From positions 1-64,000 of the forward strand of contig CAKRUB010000002.1 in NCBI GenBank assembly GCA_934402375.1: a stretch of DNA of 64,000 nt, written 5' to 3'. Made by a program: the position numbers and the translations under genes. Positions 1 through 9,112 of the stretch are shown here, piece after piece. This DNA comes from an uncultured Acetatifactor sp. (lineage in GTDB: Bacteria > Bacillota > Clostridia > Lachnospirales > Lachnospiraceae). The notes beneath the pieces are model-generated. The model saw only the letters and a list, made by a program, of their open reading frames with translations. It was not told where the DNA came from and did no database searches. Numbering within the stretch: position 1 is the first letter of the stretch; each line of letters begins with the position of its first letter.

Positions 1-73
<73 letters not shown>

Positions 74-115
74 TTTCCGCACAAGGCTGTTTGTCAGTCA
101 AGTGCGTTAATATAT

Positions 116-186
116 GCAGGTGTAGTTCAATGGTAGAACACCAGCCTTCCAAGCTGGATACGTGGGTTCGATTCCCATCACCTGCT
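116..186 (+). tRNA. tRNA-Gly (TCC)
   Basis: The acceptor stem GCAGGTG/CACCTGC closes a cloverleaf whose anticodon loop is CTTCCAA, giving anticodon TCC. The T arm carries GGTTCGATTCC. CCA is not encoded. It lies 42 bases after tRNA-Phe and is probably on the same transcript. Confidence 0.97.
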
Positions 187-309
187 TACAGGAAGTCTGA
201 TTTATAAGATTCCTGTTGCGACCGAAGAGATTGCGCTGAGGTCGGGAACAATTAATTTCATACCTTCAAGCAGGTTTAAACCTGTTGTATGCTTAGGCAT
301 ACGCATTAT

Positions 310-382
310 GCGATAGTGGCTCAGTTGGTAGAGCGCCACCTTGCCAAGGTGGAAATCGCGGGTTCGAGTCCCGTCTATCGCT
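310..382 (+). tRNA. tRNA-Gly (GCC)
   Basis: The acceptor stem GCGATAG/CTATCGC, an anticodon stem CCACC/GGTGG and the loop TTGCCAA give anticodon GCC. The T arm contains GGTTCGAGTCC. With the TCC isoacceptor just upstream, two glycine tRNAs sit side by side. A short T run follows, but no convincing hairpin terminator was seen. Confidence 0.97.
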
Positions 383-415
383 CTTTTTATGCGCAAAAAT
401 AAATACTATTTTTGA

Positions 416-1864
416 TTACCTGTGCAGCTCGCCGCGATCCCATATGGTTTCCGGCTGGGCTTTCGGGGTGGGGCTGCGGAAAAGCAGCTTTTTTAATGCG
501 CTCCGATTGAAGGGGAACAGCGGCCAGAAGTAGCTGAAGCCGCCGAAGGTCGGTGTCGTCGCCATGGACAGCAGGATGAGCGCAAGACTGACCAGAAAGC
601 CGGGCAGTCCCCAGAAGCCGGTCGCAGCGATCAGCAGGATGCGGTAAAGACGCAGGGCATCACTGAACTCTGTGCCGGAGATCGACAGGGACGCCAGCAG
701 TGTCACAGCGCCATAGAATAGGACTTCCACGGATGCCCAGTTCAGGCTGACAGCAATATCTCCTATAATCAGTCCTCCGATCATGGAGAGAGAGCCGGAA
801 AATCTGCCGGAGCTCAACGCCGAGGAATATTTGAACAAATCGAGCATAAATTCCACAGTCAACACATAAAAGAACAGTCTTACAGGTCCGAGGCCGGTAT
901 CTGCGAGCAGCCCCCATCGGGCGGAAAAGTCCGGGAAATACGCTGTCAGCAAAAGGAAAAACGGCATCAGGAGCAGGCTGACGGGAATGCAAAGAAACCG
1001 TACCAGACGGAAGTAGGTGCCGACGGAGGGACTGTTGTAATAATCCTCCGGGCTCTGGGTAAACTGGAAGATCGTACAAGGCAGGATCAGCACAGACGGG
1101 GAATTGTCCACCAGCACGAGAATATGTCCTTCCGCTAGATAGCTGCATGCCACGTCGGGGCGTTCCGTGATCTGAAAGGAGGGAAGCGGGTTCCACCAGT
1201 GCTTTGGCAGAAGCAGCTCCTCCAGACTCTTTGTCCCCATCGTCAGGGAGGACACCCTGAGCTGGTCGATTGTCTGCGAGAGCTTTGCCAGCAGAGCCTT
1301 GTTGACACTTCCCTCCAGATAGGCGATTGCCACATCGGTCTTGCTCTCCGAGCCGACACAGTGCATGGAAAAGCATAGCTTCGGTGAGCGGATGCGGCGC
1401 CGGATCAGGTTTGCGCTGAACAAGAGGGTCTCCACAAAGCCGTCGCGCGAGCCTCTGGTGACACGTTCCAGATCCGGCTCGGAGATTCCGCGGGCGGGGT
1501 AGGTTCTCACATCGATAATGACAGCCTGATCGAACCCGTCGATCAGCAGCACGGACGGGCCACTGAGCACATTCTTGATAATGCTCTCCCATGAGTCGGT
1601 CAGACTTACCTGCGCATAGCCGATTTTGGAGGACACATACTGTCGGATATTTTCAATGACAGGGTCTTGGACAAACAGCGGATCCTGCAGGTCGGAAAAA
1701 ATCTGCTGTAGAACGTCCGTCTTGCACAGTCCGTTTACGCCGAGGAAGAAAGCCTTTGTTTTTCCTAAGAGGAGAGGTCTTGCAATAAAATCAAAACTGC
1801 TGTCGATTGGCAGCAGCTCTTTCAGCTGTTGTACGTTTTCTTCAAGTTCACCTGACAGACGCAT
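416..1864 (-). CDS. spoVAF: Spore germination protein, GerA family (SpoVAF-like)
   Basis: The 482-residue product is a GerA-family membrane protein of the spore inner membrane. GerA A-subunits take part in germinant response, and SpoVAF is a paralogue associated with the SpoVA channel. A soluble N-terminal domain of about 280 residues carries the family motif RGSRDGFVE at residues 137-145, and several hydrophobic segments follow between about 285 and 450. The N-terminus (SSFDFIARPL then FFLGVNGL) resembles SpoVAF more than GerAA, a judgement from memory. No B or C receptor subunits and no other spoVA genes are next to it. It follows the YtaF-like gene in the same direction by 55 bases. The ribosome binding site is weak. 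Confidence 0.85.
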   Translation of the reverse strand: MRLSGELEENVQQLKELLPIDSSFDFIARPLLLGKTKAFFLGVNGLCKTDVLQQIFSDLQDPLFVQDPVIENIRQYVSSKIGYAQVSLTDSWESIIKNVLSGPSVLLIDGFDQAVIIDVRTYPARGISEPDLERVTRGSRDGFVETLLFSANLIRRRIRSPKLCFSMHCVGSESKTDVAIAYLEGSVNKALLAKLSQTIDQLRVSSLTMGTKSLEELLLPKHWWNPLPSFQITERPDVACSYLAEGHILVLVDNSPSVLILPCTIFQFTQSPEDYYNSPSVGTYFRLVRFLCIPVSLLLMPFFLLLTAYFPDFSARWGLLADTGLGPVRLFFYVLTVEFMLDLFKYSSALSSGRFSGSLSMIGGLIIGDIAVSLNWASVEVLFYGAVTLLASLSISGTEFSDALRLYRILLIAATGFWGLPGFLVSLALILLSMATTPTFGGFSYFWPLFPFNRSALKKLLFRSPTPKAQPETIWDRGELHR

Positions 1865-1919
1865 AAGTTTCTCGCTTTCGATTCTTTTTCCTTACCTTTC
1901 CCTGAAAGAAAAAGTTTAT

Positions 1920-2513
1920 TCAAAAAGCGAGCTGGAGGATGCCAAGTCCGATCAGCAAAAGCCCGGAGAGCGGGTCGGCGGCGCAGCCGAGAAGACGAAG
2001 AAAACGACTCCGGCCAAGCCGATTTCCAGCCAGTAAAAAAGAGAGAGAGCAGATAAAGGTTGCGATCGCAGACGGCAGCAGCGGCAGCCCCGCCATGCTG
2101 GCGCTTAAACCGATACCGATATTGTTCAACGACAGGGTCATGCTCAGGATCAGGGTTTCCCAAGCGGAAAGCCGGGGCAGGGGCTGATCGGCTGACATCT
2201 CAATCAACTCACCCTTTTCCTTACAGGATAATTTCCGGTTTTTCACGAGGGAAAAAATCCATTTTGTCACATAATAAATGCCGAGAAGGATTAGTATCAG
2301 GCTTCCGATACAGCTCCCGAGGAAGGACGGCAGCAGAGGTAATAATCTGCTTCCGATGCAGGCTGAAATACAGGTGCCGAGCAGGGCGATAAAGCTGATA
2401 AACAGATTCTGCCATGGTCGGATGCGGACACGGCGCAGACCGTAGCCGATGCCGACCAGCAGGGCATCAAGGCTTGCGGATATTCCAAACAGAAGGGAAG
2501 ACAGGAAAGACAT
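1920..2513 (-). CDS. ytaF: Sporulation membrane protein YtaF
   Basis: This 197-residue hydrophobic protein has about six membrane segments in two halves. It begins with a helix containing SASLDALLVGIGYGLR, typical of the YtaF branch of the MntP-like family, and the second half repeats the pattern with LSLNNIGIGLSA. YtaF is linked to sporulation in Bacillus, but its transport substrate is not established. It lies just upstream of the SpoVAF-like gene on the same strand, so a shared sporulation-stage transcript is plausible. An ATTATA at 2531 reads as TATAAT on the minus strand and could be a -10, without a clear -35. Confidence 0.85.
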   Translation of the reverse strand: MSFLSSLLFGISASLDALLVGIGYGLRRVRIRPWQNLFISFIALLGTCISACIGSRLLPLLPSFLGSCIGSLILILLGIYYVTKWIFSLVKNRKLSCKEKGELIEMSADQPLPRLSAWETLILSMTLSLNNIGIGLSASMAGLPLLPSAIATFICSLSFLLAGNRLGRSRFLRLLGCAADPLSGLLLIGLGILQLAF

Positions 2514-2623
2514 AATATTCTCCCGTTAGATTATACTCCGGTTTGTATTTACTATATTCCTATTTTTTTAAGGTTGTGATACTATGGAAGAGGTATTTTA
2601 ACAATAAACTTGGGAGGGATATT

Positions 2624-3433
2624 ATGAGGTTTGTTTATCCAAAGGGACTTAGAAAAGCATTGACCTTCAGCTACGATGACGGTCAGGTCTATGACCGCAG
2701 ACTGGCGGAGCTGTTCAGAAGCCATGGCATGAAGGCGACCTTTCATCTGAATTCGGGATCGCTGGATCCGCACACCGGAAATGAGACATTTGTCGGTATG
2801 GAGGAGCTGAAAACCGTTTATGACGGACACGAAATTGCCTGTCACGGGGTACAGCACCGCAACCCGACAAGTCTGACAAGACAGCAGCTGCTCCTTGAGC
2901 TTCAGGATGACCGGAAAGTTCTTGAGAAGCTGACCGGTGGGCTTGTGCAGGGAATGTCCTATGCTTTCGGAAGCTATAATCAGAATGTGATCGATGTTGC
3001 GAAGACCGCTGGTATCAAGTATTCCAGAACCGTCAACGGCACCCATAATTTCTTTCCGCCCTCGGATTTCATGCAGTGGCATCCGACTTGTCATCACGAC
3101 GACAGGCTGCTTGAGCTGGGAGAAAAGTTTCTGGATGTGGCATCCTACTATGAGCTGCCGTTGATGTATGTCTGGGGACACAGCTTCGAGTTCGGATGTT
3201 CCGGGGACTGGAGCGTTATAGAAGCGTTTACGGACAAGATGGCAGGAAAGGAAGACATCTGGTACGCGACAAACATGGAGATCTACACCTATATTACCGC
3301 GACAAGGCAACAGGAATTTTCGGCGGATGGGCTGACAATGCATAATCCTACCGCGGTCAGCGTCTGGTTGAAGACAGAAAAAGAACTGATGGAAATCAAG
3401 CCCGGCGAGACGAGGTATATCGGGGAACACTGA
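2624..3433 (+). CDS. Polysaccharide deacetylase family protein (NodB domain)
   Basis: The 269-residue product has a NodB-type carbohydrate esterase core. The metal and catalytic motif appears as TFSYDDG (residues 14-20, with D18 and D19), followed by the histidine pair in CHGVQHRN (H74 and H78). The family removes acyl groups from glycans such as chitin oligomers or peptidoglycan; the substrate here is unknown. There is no signal peptide, so a cytoplasmic role is likely. The start at 2624 is chosen because GGGAGGG precedes it at proper spacing; an upstream in-frame ATG would add 27 hydrophobic and basic residues without a good ribosome binding site. Confidence 0.85.
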   Translation: MRFVYPKGLRKALTFSYDDGQVYDRRLAELFRSHGMKATFHLNSGSLDPHTGNETFVGMEELKTVYDGHEIACHGVQHRNPTSLTRQQLLLELQDDRKVLEKLTGGLVQGMSYAFGSYNQNVIDVAKTAGIKYSRTVNGTHNFFPPSDFMQWHPTCHHDDRLLELGEKFLDVASYYELPLMYVWGHSFEFGCSGDWSVIEAFTDKMAGKEDIWYATNMEIYTYITATRQQEFSADGLTMHNPTAVSVWLKTEKELMEIKPGETRYIGEH

Positions 3434-3483
3434 GAGACATAGAGCTTTTGCGGAGGCGGGCTCAGAGCGCAGGAGGAACACAG

Positions 3484-4044
3484 ATGACGGAGGATATGAC
3501 TTTAATCGGCGAAGAGGCATACAGGGCGGCGAAGGAGCTGCTTGAGATCGCAGAACCGGAGGCGGATCAGATTCTTGTGGTGGGCTGCTCCACCAGTGAG
3601 GTCGGCGGTGCGGGAATCGGAACCTTCTCCAGCCCGGAGCTGGCGGAGGTGGTCTTCGGCGGAATCTATCAGGCGACGCAGGAGGCGGGAATCTATCTCG
3701 CGGCGCAGTGCTGTGAGCACCTGAACCGGGCGATCATTCTTGAGAGGGAAGCGGCAGAGCGCTATGGCTATGAAATCGTCAATGTCGTTCCCCAGCCGAA
3801 GGCGGGCGGTTCCTTTGCAACGGCGGCGTACAAGGCATTCGAACATCCTGTGGCGGTAGAGCATATCAAAGCCCATGTGGGGATGGACATCGGAGATACG
3901 CTGATCGGCATGCATCTTAAGGATGTGGCGGTGCCGGTGAGAATCCGTACAAAGGAGATCGGCGATGGGCATGTGGTTTGTGCCAGAACCAGACCGAAGT
4001 TCATCGGCGGTGCAAGAGCCGTGTATGACGAAGAGAAAATGTAG
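3484..4044 (+). CDS. YwlG/TIGR01440 family protein
   Basis: The 186-residue protein matches the conserved YwlG (DUF436) family, whose biochemical role is unknown. Characteristic stretches are VVGCSTSEVGG near residue 35, AAQCCEHLNRA near 80 and VVPQPKAGGS. The conserved cysteines and histidine suggest metal binding or catalysis, but nothing is proven. The start is set by AGGAGG at about 3471. A strong hairpin terminator follows, shared with the convergent murG. Confidence 0.9.
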   Translation: MTEDMTLIGEEAYRAAKELLEIAEPEADQILVVGCSTSEVGGAGIGTFSSPELAEVVFGGIYQATQEAGIYLAAQCCEHLNRAIILEREAAERYGYEIVNVVPQPKAGGSFATAAYKAFEHPVAVEHIKAHVGMDIGDTLIGMHLKDVAVPVRIRTKEIGDGHVVCARTRPKFIGGARAVYDEEKM

Positions 4045-4059
4045 ATAGGGCAAAAAAAC

Positions 4060-4096
4060 AAACTCGCCAAGGTCAGAACCGACTTTGGCGAGTTTT
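4060..4096. terminator. Bidirectional terminator between the YwlG-family gene and murG
   Basis: AACTCGCCAAGGTC pairs with GACTTTGGCGAGTT around a short loop. It is flanked by an A run on one side and a T run on the other, so it can end transcription from both convergent genes. Confidence 0.9.
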
Positions 4097-4103
4097 ATAA
4101 GAT

Positions 4104-5171
4104 TTAATTCTCCTGAACTTCCTCGAGCAGCTTCATGATTGTGCGGATGGAGTCCATCTGACCGCTGCGGCTCATTGCGTCGTGATAATTCTGCCGGTTG
4201 CAGTAAAGCTCGAAAACCCTGTCAACCAGAAGATCCGTAGTCAGGTCATCCTCGTTAATTACGATGGAAAAGCCCTGTGCCTCGAAGGACTTCGCGTTGA
4301 GAAGCTGATCCCCGCGGCTGCTGGCAGCAGGCAGCGGAATCAGGATATTCGGTTTCTTCAGCGCAAGAAGCTCACAGATCGCATTTGCACCGGCTCTGGA
4401 GATGACGATGTCAGCCATGGCAAAGAGATCCTTCAGCTCCGTCTTAATATATTCAAACTGCTTATAACCGGACGTGTTTAACAGAAGGTTATCCATCTTG
4501 TCTTTTCCGCAGAGGTGGACGACCTGAAAATCCTTTAAGAGCTTCGGAAGAGCTTCTCTGACAGCCTTATTGACATTAGCGGCGCCGAGACTTCCGCCGA
4601 TCACCATGATAACAGGCTTGTTGGCGGAAAAGCCGCACATATCAAGCCCCGCGAGCTTATTTCCCTGTGAAAGCTCCGTGCGGATCGGGGAACCGGTGAG
4701 AACAGCTTTGTTTTCCGGCAGAAGCTTTAAGGTCTCGGGGAAATTACAGCAGACCTTTTTGGCGACCGGAATGCAGAGCTTGTTGGCAAGTCCCGGCGTC
4801 ATGTCAGATTCGTGAATGACACAGGGAATGCCCAGAACGGCAGCGGCACGGACAACCGGCACACTGACAAAGCCGCCCTTTGAGAAGACAACATCCGGCT
4901 TGTATTGTTTCAGGAACTTCTTCGCCTCGGAAAAGCCCTTGATGACACGGAATGGATCCGTGAAATTTTTCGGGTCAAAATACCGGCGAAACTTTCCGGT
5001 GGAGATGCCTACATAGGGAATATCAAAATCGCCGATCAGCTTTTTCTCGATTCCGTCGTAGGAGCCCATATAAGTAATTTCATATCCGGCGGCCTTCAGG
5101 GAAGGAAGCAGCGCGAGATTCGGCGTGACATGTCCCGCGGTTCCGCCGCCCGTCAACACAATTTTTTTCAT
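4104..5171 (-). CDS. murG: UDP-GlcNAc:undecaprenyl-PP-MurNAc-pentapeptide GlcNAc transferase MurG
   Basis: MurG adds GlcNAc to lipid I to make lipid II at the inner face of the membrane, the last cytoplasmic step of peptidoglycan synthesis. The 355 residues are the usual length. The N-terminal GT-B loop TGGGTAGHVTPN is at residues 7-18, FSKGGFVSVPV and the HESD motif follow, and the C-terminal donor site has VIGGSLGAANVN and SRAGANAICELLAL. The gene stands apart from a division cluster, as in several Clostridia. Its start overlaps the stop of the TSCPD gene upstream by four bases, so the two are translationally coupled. Confidence 0.97.
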   Translation of the reverse strand: MKKIVLTGGGTAGHVTPNLALLPSLKAAGYEITYMGSYDGIEKKLIGDFDIPYVGISTGKFRRYFDPKNFTDPFRVIKGFSEAKKFLKQYKPDVVFSKGGFVSVPVVRAAAVLGIPCVIHESDMTPGLANKLCIPVAKKVCCNFPETLKLLPENKAVLTGSPIRTELSQGNKLAGLDMCGFSANKPVIMVIGGSLGAANVNKAVREALPKLLKDFQVVHLCGKDKMDNLLLNTSGYKQFEYIKTELKDLFAMADIVISRAGANAICELLALKKPNILIPLPAASSRGDQLLNAKSFEAQGFSIVINEDDLTTDLLVDRVFELYCNRQNYHDAMSRSGQMDSIRTIMKLLEEVQEN

Positions 5172-5404
5172 AGCATCGTCTCCAGTGCTCTTGCCAACTG
5201 GTCAGGACAGGAGGTGGATTTCAGACCACATTTGATACCCTTTAATCTTGCAATGGCATCTTCCGGCTTCATGCCCTTTACCAGCGCGCAGATTCCTTTC
5301 AGATTACCGTTGCAGCCCCCCACAAACTGAACGGAATCGATAACGCCATCCTTCAGTTCCACATCAATTTCCTGGGAACAGGTTCCCTGTGTCTTGTATT
5401 TCAT
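5168..5404 (-). CDS. TIGR03905 family TSCPD domain protein
   Basis: This 78-residue protein contains the TSCPD motif near its C-terminus and further cysteines at C9, in VGGCNG, in KGIC and in IKCG. The domain is also found at the C-terminus of some ribonucleotide reductases, where cysteines bind zinc. The role of the free-standing form is unknown. The start at 5404 (second of two close ATG codons) is chosen because AAGGAGAGG is at proper distance; the first ATG directly abuts that site. The ATGA overlap with murG indicates one operon. Confidence 0.85.
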   Translation of the reverse strand: MKYKTQGTCSQEIDVELKDGVIDSVQFVGGCNGNLKGICALVKGMKPEDAIARLKGIKCGLKSTSCPDQLARALETML

Positions 5405-5564
5405 AATCATCCTCTCCTTTTTGGGTCTACCAGTAGTATTTTGATAAAGTATAGCAGATTTAGAAGCCTCTTTCAATCCTTATCAGATGGCTGAAAGGCT
5501 TATTTTTCATTGAAAAAATGTAAGGATGTGTCGTTGCTGCCGGGAATTTGTCGATGGAAAAATC

Positions 5565-5643
5565 TGTTCATCGGGACAAGCATAATTTATAATAAGCATG
5601 TACAAAAGCCGAATCCGTGAAATGACGGGTTCGGTTTCTTTTC
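5565..5643 (+). promoter_or_regulatory. Possible promoter followed at once by a hairpin terminator
   Basis: TATAAT at 5588-5593 is preceded, 17 bases away, by a weak TGTTCA. Transcription from it would run straight into a stem of CCGAATCCGT with ACGGGTTCGG (5610-5634) followed by a T-rich stretch. The arrangement looks like a very short transcript or an attenuator ahead of the gene at 5683. It could also simply end an unseen short transcript. Confidence 0.35.
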
Positions 5644-5682
5644 ATCAGGGGATTAAATGAGAGCAGATAGAAGAGGTGTGAA

Positions 5683-6453
5683 ATGATTCGTGTGTTTATG
5701 GAACAGGCGGCAATGACAATATGTATGTTTTCCTGTATGGTTCTGGGTATTTTCCTGAAATTATTTCTCGGGATACTTTATGCACATATGATAAAGGAGG
5801 CGGACAATATGGCGTCAACGGACAATAAGCTTCTCAAACAGTGCAAGACAAAGTTTTCCAACTGTTATGAGCTGAATAACGGTATTTCCAATGTGTCTGT
5901 ATTCGTGGATAAATTCCTGAATCGGCTGTCGCTGGGGCCGTTCTCGTTTGAGATGCTCTATCACCTTTCCGGACAGCTGATGCTTCTGTCTGTGGTGTTC
6001 TCCGGGGTCGGCATCTGTAGAAGCATTCTGGCGGGGCACACGCTGGGGGCGATTCTCCCCTTTTATATTGTCAGCCTGCTCGGGCTGTATCTGTTTTTTT
6101 CCGTGTCAACGATCGCGGATGTCCGCGGGAAAAAGAGAGTCCTCAAGGTGAATCTGGTGGATTATCTGGAAAATCATCTCTCTCCGCGCATTAAGGTCAC
6201 GAGAAGGGACATGGAGATGCTTTACGGCGATGCGGCGTTTCAGGAAAGTCCGGGTGCGATAGAGAGCAAGGAGCAGGAGAAGACAAGACGTGCCAGAGCG
6301 GGGCGGAAGCCGGCGGAGTTTATGTCGGCTGCGGCGCAGAGCGGAAAGAGAGCGGAAATTTTACAGAAGGAAGACAACTATGTGCCGGCGAGAGATGCCG
6401 CTGTGACAGAGGAGGAGCTGGAGACGCTCTTAAAGGAGTTCCTGACGGGCTGA
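5683..6453 (+). CDS. Conserved membrane protein of unknown function
   Basis: I do not recognise this 256-residue protein. The N-terminus carries a hydrophobic helix at about residues 12-36. A soluble stretch with KTKFSNCYELNN follows, then two close hydrophobic segments at about 95-115 and 122-145. The last 110 residues are polar, basic and rich in Glu, with a possible short helix at the C-terminus (TEEELETLLKEFL). The topology suggests a membrane-anchored protein with a cytoplasmic tail. The start has AAGAGGTG at proper distance. It stands alone, with a terminator-like hairpin before it and pgi after it. Confidence 0.7.
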   Translation: MIRVFMEQAAMTICMFSCMVLGIFLKLFLGILYAHMIKEADNMASTDNKLLKQCKTKFSNCYELNNGISNVSVFVDKFLNRLSLGPFSFEMLYHLSGQLMLLSVVFSGVGICRSILAGHTLGAILPFYIVSLLGLYLFFSVSTIADVRGKKRVLKVNLVDYLENHLSPRIKVTRRDMEMLYGDAAFQESPGAIESKEQEKTRRARAGRKPAEFMSAAAQSGKRAEILQKEDNYVPARDAAVTEEELETLLKEFLTG

Positions 6454-6603
6454 AACAGCGGACGCTTAAATGTGCTTTGGGCAGCACGGATATTAATTTT
6501 TTCTTGAATTTACAGTACAACTATGATAATTTAGTAACAAGAACAGTGAATGCATGTATGCACTGTCAATGAGAGAAAAAGATGCAGAAGTGAGGAGCAG
6601 ATT

Positions 6604-7956
6604 ATGAGCAGACAGGTTACATTTGATTATTCAAAGACCGCTTCCTTTGTTTCCGGGGAAGAGATCGGCTATATGAAAAAGCTGGCGCTGGACGCCAAAG
6701 AGGTTCTGGTTTCAAAGACCGGAGCAGGAAACGACTTTCTGGGATGGATCGACCTTCCGGTAGATTACGACAAGGAGGAGTTCGCAAGGATCAAGGCAGC
6801 GGCTAAGAAGATTCAGAGCGATTCCGAGGTGCTGCTGGTAATCGGTATCGGCGGTTCCTATCTTGGCGCAAGAGCGGCGATTGAATTCCTCGGACACAGC
6901 TTTTACAACGTTCTTGACAAGGCGCAGAGAAAGACACCGGAGATTTATTTCTGTGGTAATTCCATTAGCTCTACATACCTGAAGCACCTGATGGATGTAG
7001 TCGGAGACAGAGATTTCTCCATCAACATGATCTCTAAGTCCGGTACAACGACCGAGCCGGCGATCGCATTTCGTGTATTTAAGGAAATTCTGGAAAAGAA
7101 GTATGGAAAAGAGGGTGCGGCAAAGAGAATTTATGCTACCACCGACAAGGCAAAGGGAAGCCTGAAGCATCTTTCCGACGAAGAGGGCTATGAGACCTTT
7201 GTTGTTCCCGATGATGTCGGAGGACGTTTCTCCGTTCTGACAGCCGTAGGTCTGCTTCCGATCGCTGTCAGCGGAGCGGATATTGATAAGCTGATGGAGG
7301 GCGCTGCCGCAGGACGCAAGGCTGCGCTGGAAAATGATTTTGAGAATAACGATGCGCTCCAGTATGCTGCACTGAGAAATATTCTGCTGCGCAAGGGCAA
7401 GAGCGTAGAAATTCTGGCAAACTATGAGCCTGCTGTCCACTATGTATCTGAGTGGTGGAAGCAGCTGTTCGGAGAGAGCGAAGGAAAGGATCAGAAGGGT
7501 CTGTTCCCTGCCAGCGTGGATCTGACGACCGACCTTCATTCCATGGGTCAGTTCATTCAGGACGGCTCCAGAATCATGTTTGAGACGGTTATCAACATTG
7601 AGACCTCCCGCGAGGAGCTTATCATCAACGAGGAGCCGGTAGACCTTGACGGTCTGAATTATCTGGCAGGCAAGAGTGTTGATTTTGTCAACAAGAGTGC
7701 CATGAACGGAACGATTCTTGCACATACGGACGGCAATGTGCCGAACCTGATGGTAACGGTTCCCGAGGTGAACGAGTTTTATCTGGGAGAGCTGTTCTAC
7801 TTCTTCGAGTTTGCCTGCGGTGTCAGCGGTTATCTGCTGGGCGTAAATCCTTTCAACCAGCCCGGCGTTGAGAGCTACAAGAAGAATATGTTCGCGCTGC
7901 TCGGAAAGCCCGGATATGAGGCACAGAGAGCAGAGCTGCTTGCAAGACTGCAGTAA
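6604..7956 (+). CDS. pgi: Glucose-6-phosphate isomerase
   Basis: Pgi interconverts glucose 6-phosphate and fructose 6-phosphate in glycolysis. The 450-residue length is that of the short Firmicutes form. Visible motifs are [11 protein letters not shown], the phosphate-binding KSGTTTEPA, and the PGI signature [17 protein letters not shown]. The start at 6604 has GAGGAG at good spacing; an upstream in-frame ATG at 6550 lacks one. A possible promoter lies near 6504-6530. The gene is single, bounded downstream by a hairpin. Confidence 0.97.
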   Translation: MSRQVTFDYSKTASFVSGEEIGYMKKLALDAKEVLVSKTGAGNDFLGWIDLPVDYDKEEFARIKAAAKKIQSDSEVLLVIGIGGSYLGARAAIEFLGHSFYNVLDKAQRKTPEIYFCGNSISSTYLKHLMDVVGDRDFSINMISKSGTTTEPAIAFRVFKEILEKKYGKEGAAKRIYATTDKAKGSLKHLSDEEGYETFVVPDDVGGRFSVLTAVGLLPIAVSGADIDKLMEGAAAGRKAALENDFENNDALQYAALRNILLRKGKSVEILANYEPAVHYVSEWWKQLFGESEGKDQKGLFPASVDLTTDLHSMGQFIQDGSRIMFETVINIETSREELIINEEPVDLDGLNYLAGKSVDFVNKSAMNGTILAHTDGNVPNLMVTVPEVNEFYLGELFYFFEFACGVSGYLLGVNPFNQPGVESYKKNMFALLGKPGYEAQRAELLARLQ

Positions 7957-7976
7957 GTCCATAAAAGAAACAGATT

Positions 7977-8010
7977 GAGCCTGCGGGGAGATTTTCTCGC
8001 AGGCTCATTT
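7977..8010 (+). terminator. Terminator after pgi
   Basis: GAGCCTGCG pairs with CGCAGGCTC around an A/T-rich loop. The following T tract is short (ATTTC), so termination may be partial. Confidence 0.65.
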
Positions 8011-8035
8011 CAGATAAGGAGGCATTGGAATTGAC

Positions 8036-9025
8036 ATGAAGATCGTGATTCTGGAACGCAACAGTGTGGGCAGTGATGTATCGGTTGATTGTATCAGCGA
8101 TTTTGGCGAGGTGACTGTCTATGGGAATACTGTCACAAGGGAAGAGATAAAGGAGCGCGTAAAAGAGGCGGACATCATTATTGCGAACAAGGCGCCGCTC
8201 GACGGGGAGACGTTGAAGGACGCGTCAAAGGTAAAGCTGATCTGCGAATTTGCCACAGGCTTTGACAACTGCGATCTTGCTTATTGCAGCGCCAGAGGAA
8301 TCCGGGTGGCGAATGTGAGGGATTACTGTACGGCGATGGTTGCCCAGCACACCTTTGCGATGGCACTGGCGCTGAGCGAGAAGCTGCCGCATTATGACAA
8401 CTATGTCAAGTCCGGCGCATACAGCGCACAGGACAGGTTTTCTAACTTTGACCTCCCCTTTTATGAGCTTGAGGGCAAGGTATGGGGTATTGTCGGCATG
8501 GGCAATATTGGCAGGCGCGTCGCAAAAATTGCGGAGGCTTTTGGCTGCAAGGTGATCTTCTATTCTGTGACCGGAAGGAGTACCTGCACAGAGTACCGGC
8601 AGGTGGATTTCGATACGCTGCTGACGGAGAGCGACTTCCTTTCGCTGCATTGTCCGCTGAGTGAGCTGACGATGAACCTGATTGACGAGGCGGCGCTTAA
8701 GAAGATGAAAAAGACGGCGATTCTGCTGAATGTGGCAAGAGGCAGAGTGGTGGATAACCGTGCGCTGTATCAGGCACTGGTGGATGGAGAGATCGCGGCA
8801 GCAGGACTCGATGTGGTGGAGTCGGAGCCTTTGGAGCTGTCAAATCCGCTTGCCGGCTTAAAGGACAGCAATCAGCTCATCATCACGCCGCATCTTGCAT
8901 GGGCGAGCGTGGAGGCGCGGACAAGATGTGTCTGGGAGGCTCATGAAAACATTGCGGCATTCCTGCGGGGAGAGAGCAGAAATGTGGTGAACCTTGACAA
9001 GATCGGGACATCCATAGTAAATTAA
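8036..9025 (+). CDS. D-isomer-specific 2-hydroxyacid dehydrogenase
   Basis: The 329-residue enzyme has the NAD-binding loop GMGNIGRRV in the middle and the catalytic arginine, acidic residue and histidine regions NVARGRVVDN, DVVESEPLE and TPHLAWAS. Members reduce 2-oxoacids or oxidise D-2-hydroxyacids such as glycerate; the substrate cannot be told from sequence. It starts 30 bases after the pgi hairpin with AAGGAGG. Its position may reflect read-through from pgi, but nothing else ties the two together. Confidence 0.92.
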   Translation: MKIVILERNSVGSDVSVDCISDFGEVTVYGNTVTREEIKERVKEADIIIANKAPLDGETLKDASKVKLICEFATGFDNCDLAYCSARGIRVANVRDYCTAMVAQHTFAMALALSEKLPHYDNYVKSGAYSAQDRFSNFDLPFYELEGKVWGIVGMGNIGRRVAKIAEAFGCKVIFYSVTGRSTCTEYRQVDFDTLLTESDFLSLHCPLSELTMNLIDEAALKKMKKTAILLNVARGRVVDNRALYQALVDGEIAAAGLDVVESEPLELSNPLAGLKDSNQLIITPHLAWASVEARTRCVWEAHENIAAFLRGESRNVVNLDKIGTSIVN

Positions 9026-9112
9026 TTATATTTCAGATCAGAACATGCCGCCGGAGCTATGGCGTGATCCGGTAAAACATGCGGCGGCAGTAAAACAGAA
9101 CGGAGAGAGTAC

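Noticed and set aside
660..1592. 310-codon minus-strand frame inside the GerA-type gene
   Set aside because: It overlaps the clearly recognisable SpoVAF-like frame on the same strand and shows no family pattern.
2551..2623. Riboswitch or promoter before the deacetylase gene
   Set aside because: Only T-rich sequence and an isolated GATACT were seen; no paired elements or matching -35.
6504..6530. TTGAAT and GATAAT as pgi promoter
   Set aside because: The spacing is only 15 bases (12 to the alternative TATGAT), so it is not supported enough to list as a feature, though a promoter must lie near.
9045..9095. TGCCGCC/GGCGGCA inverted repeat before the GtrA gene
   Set aside because: It could form a stem but lacks a T tract and has a long loop; too weak to call a terminator.
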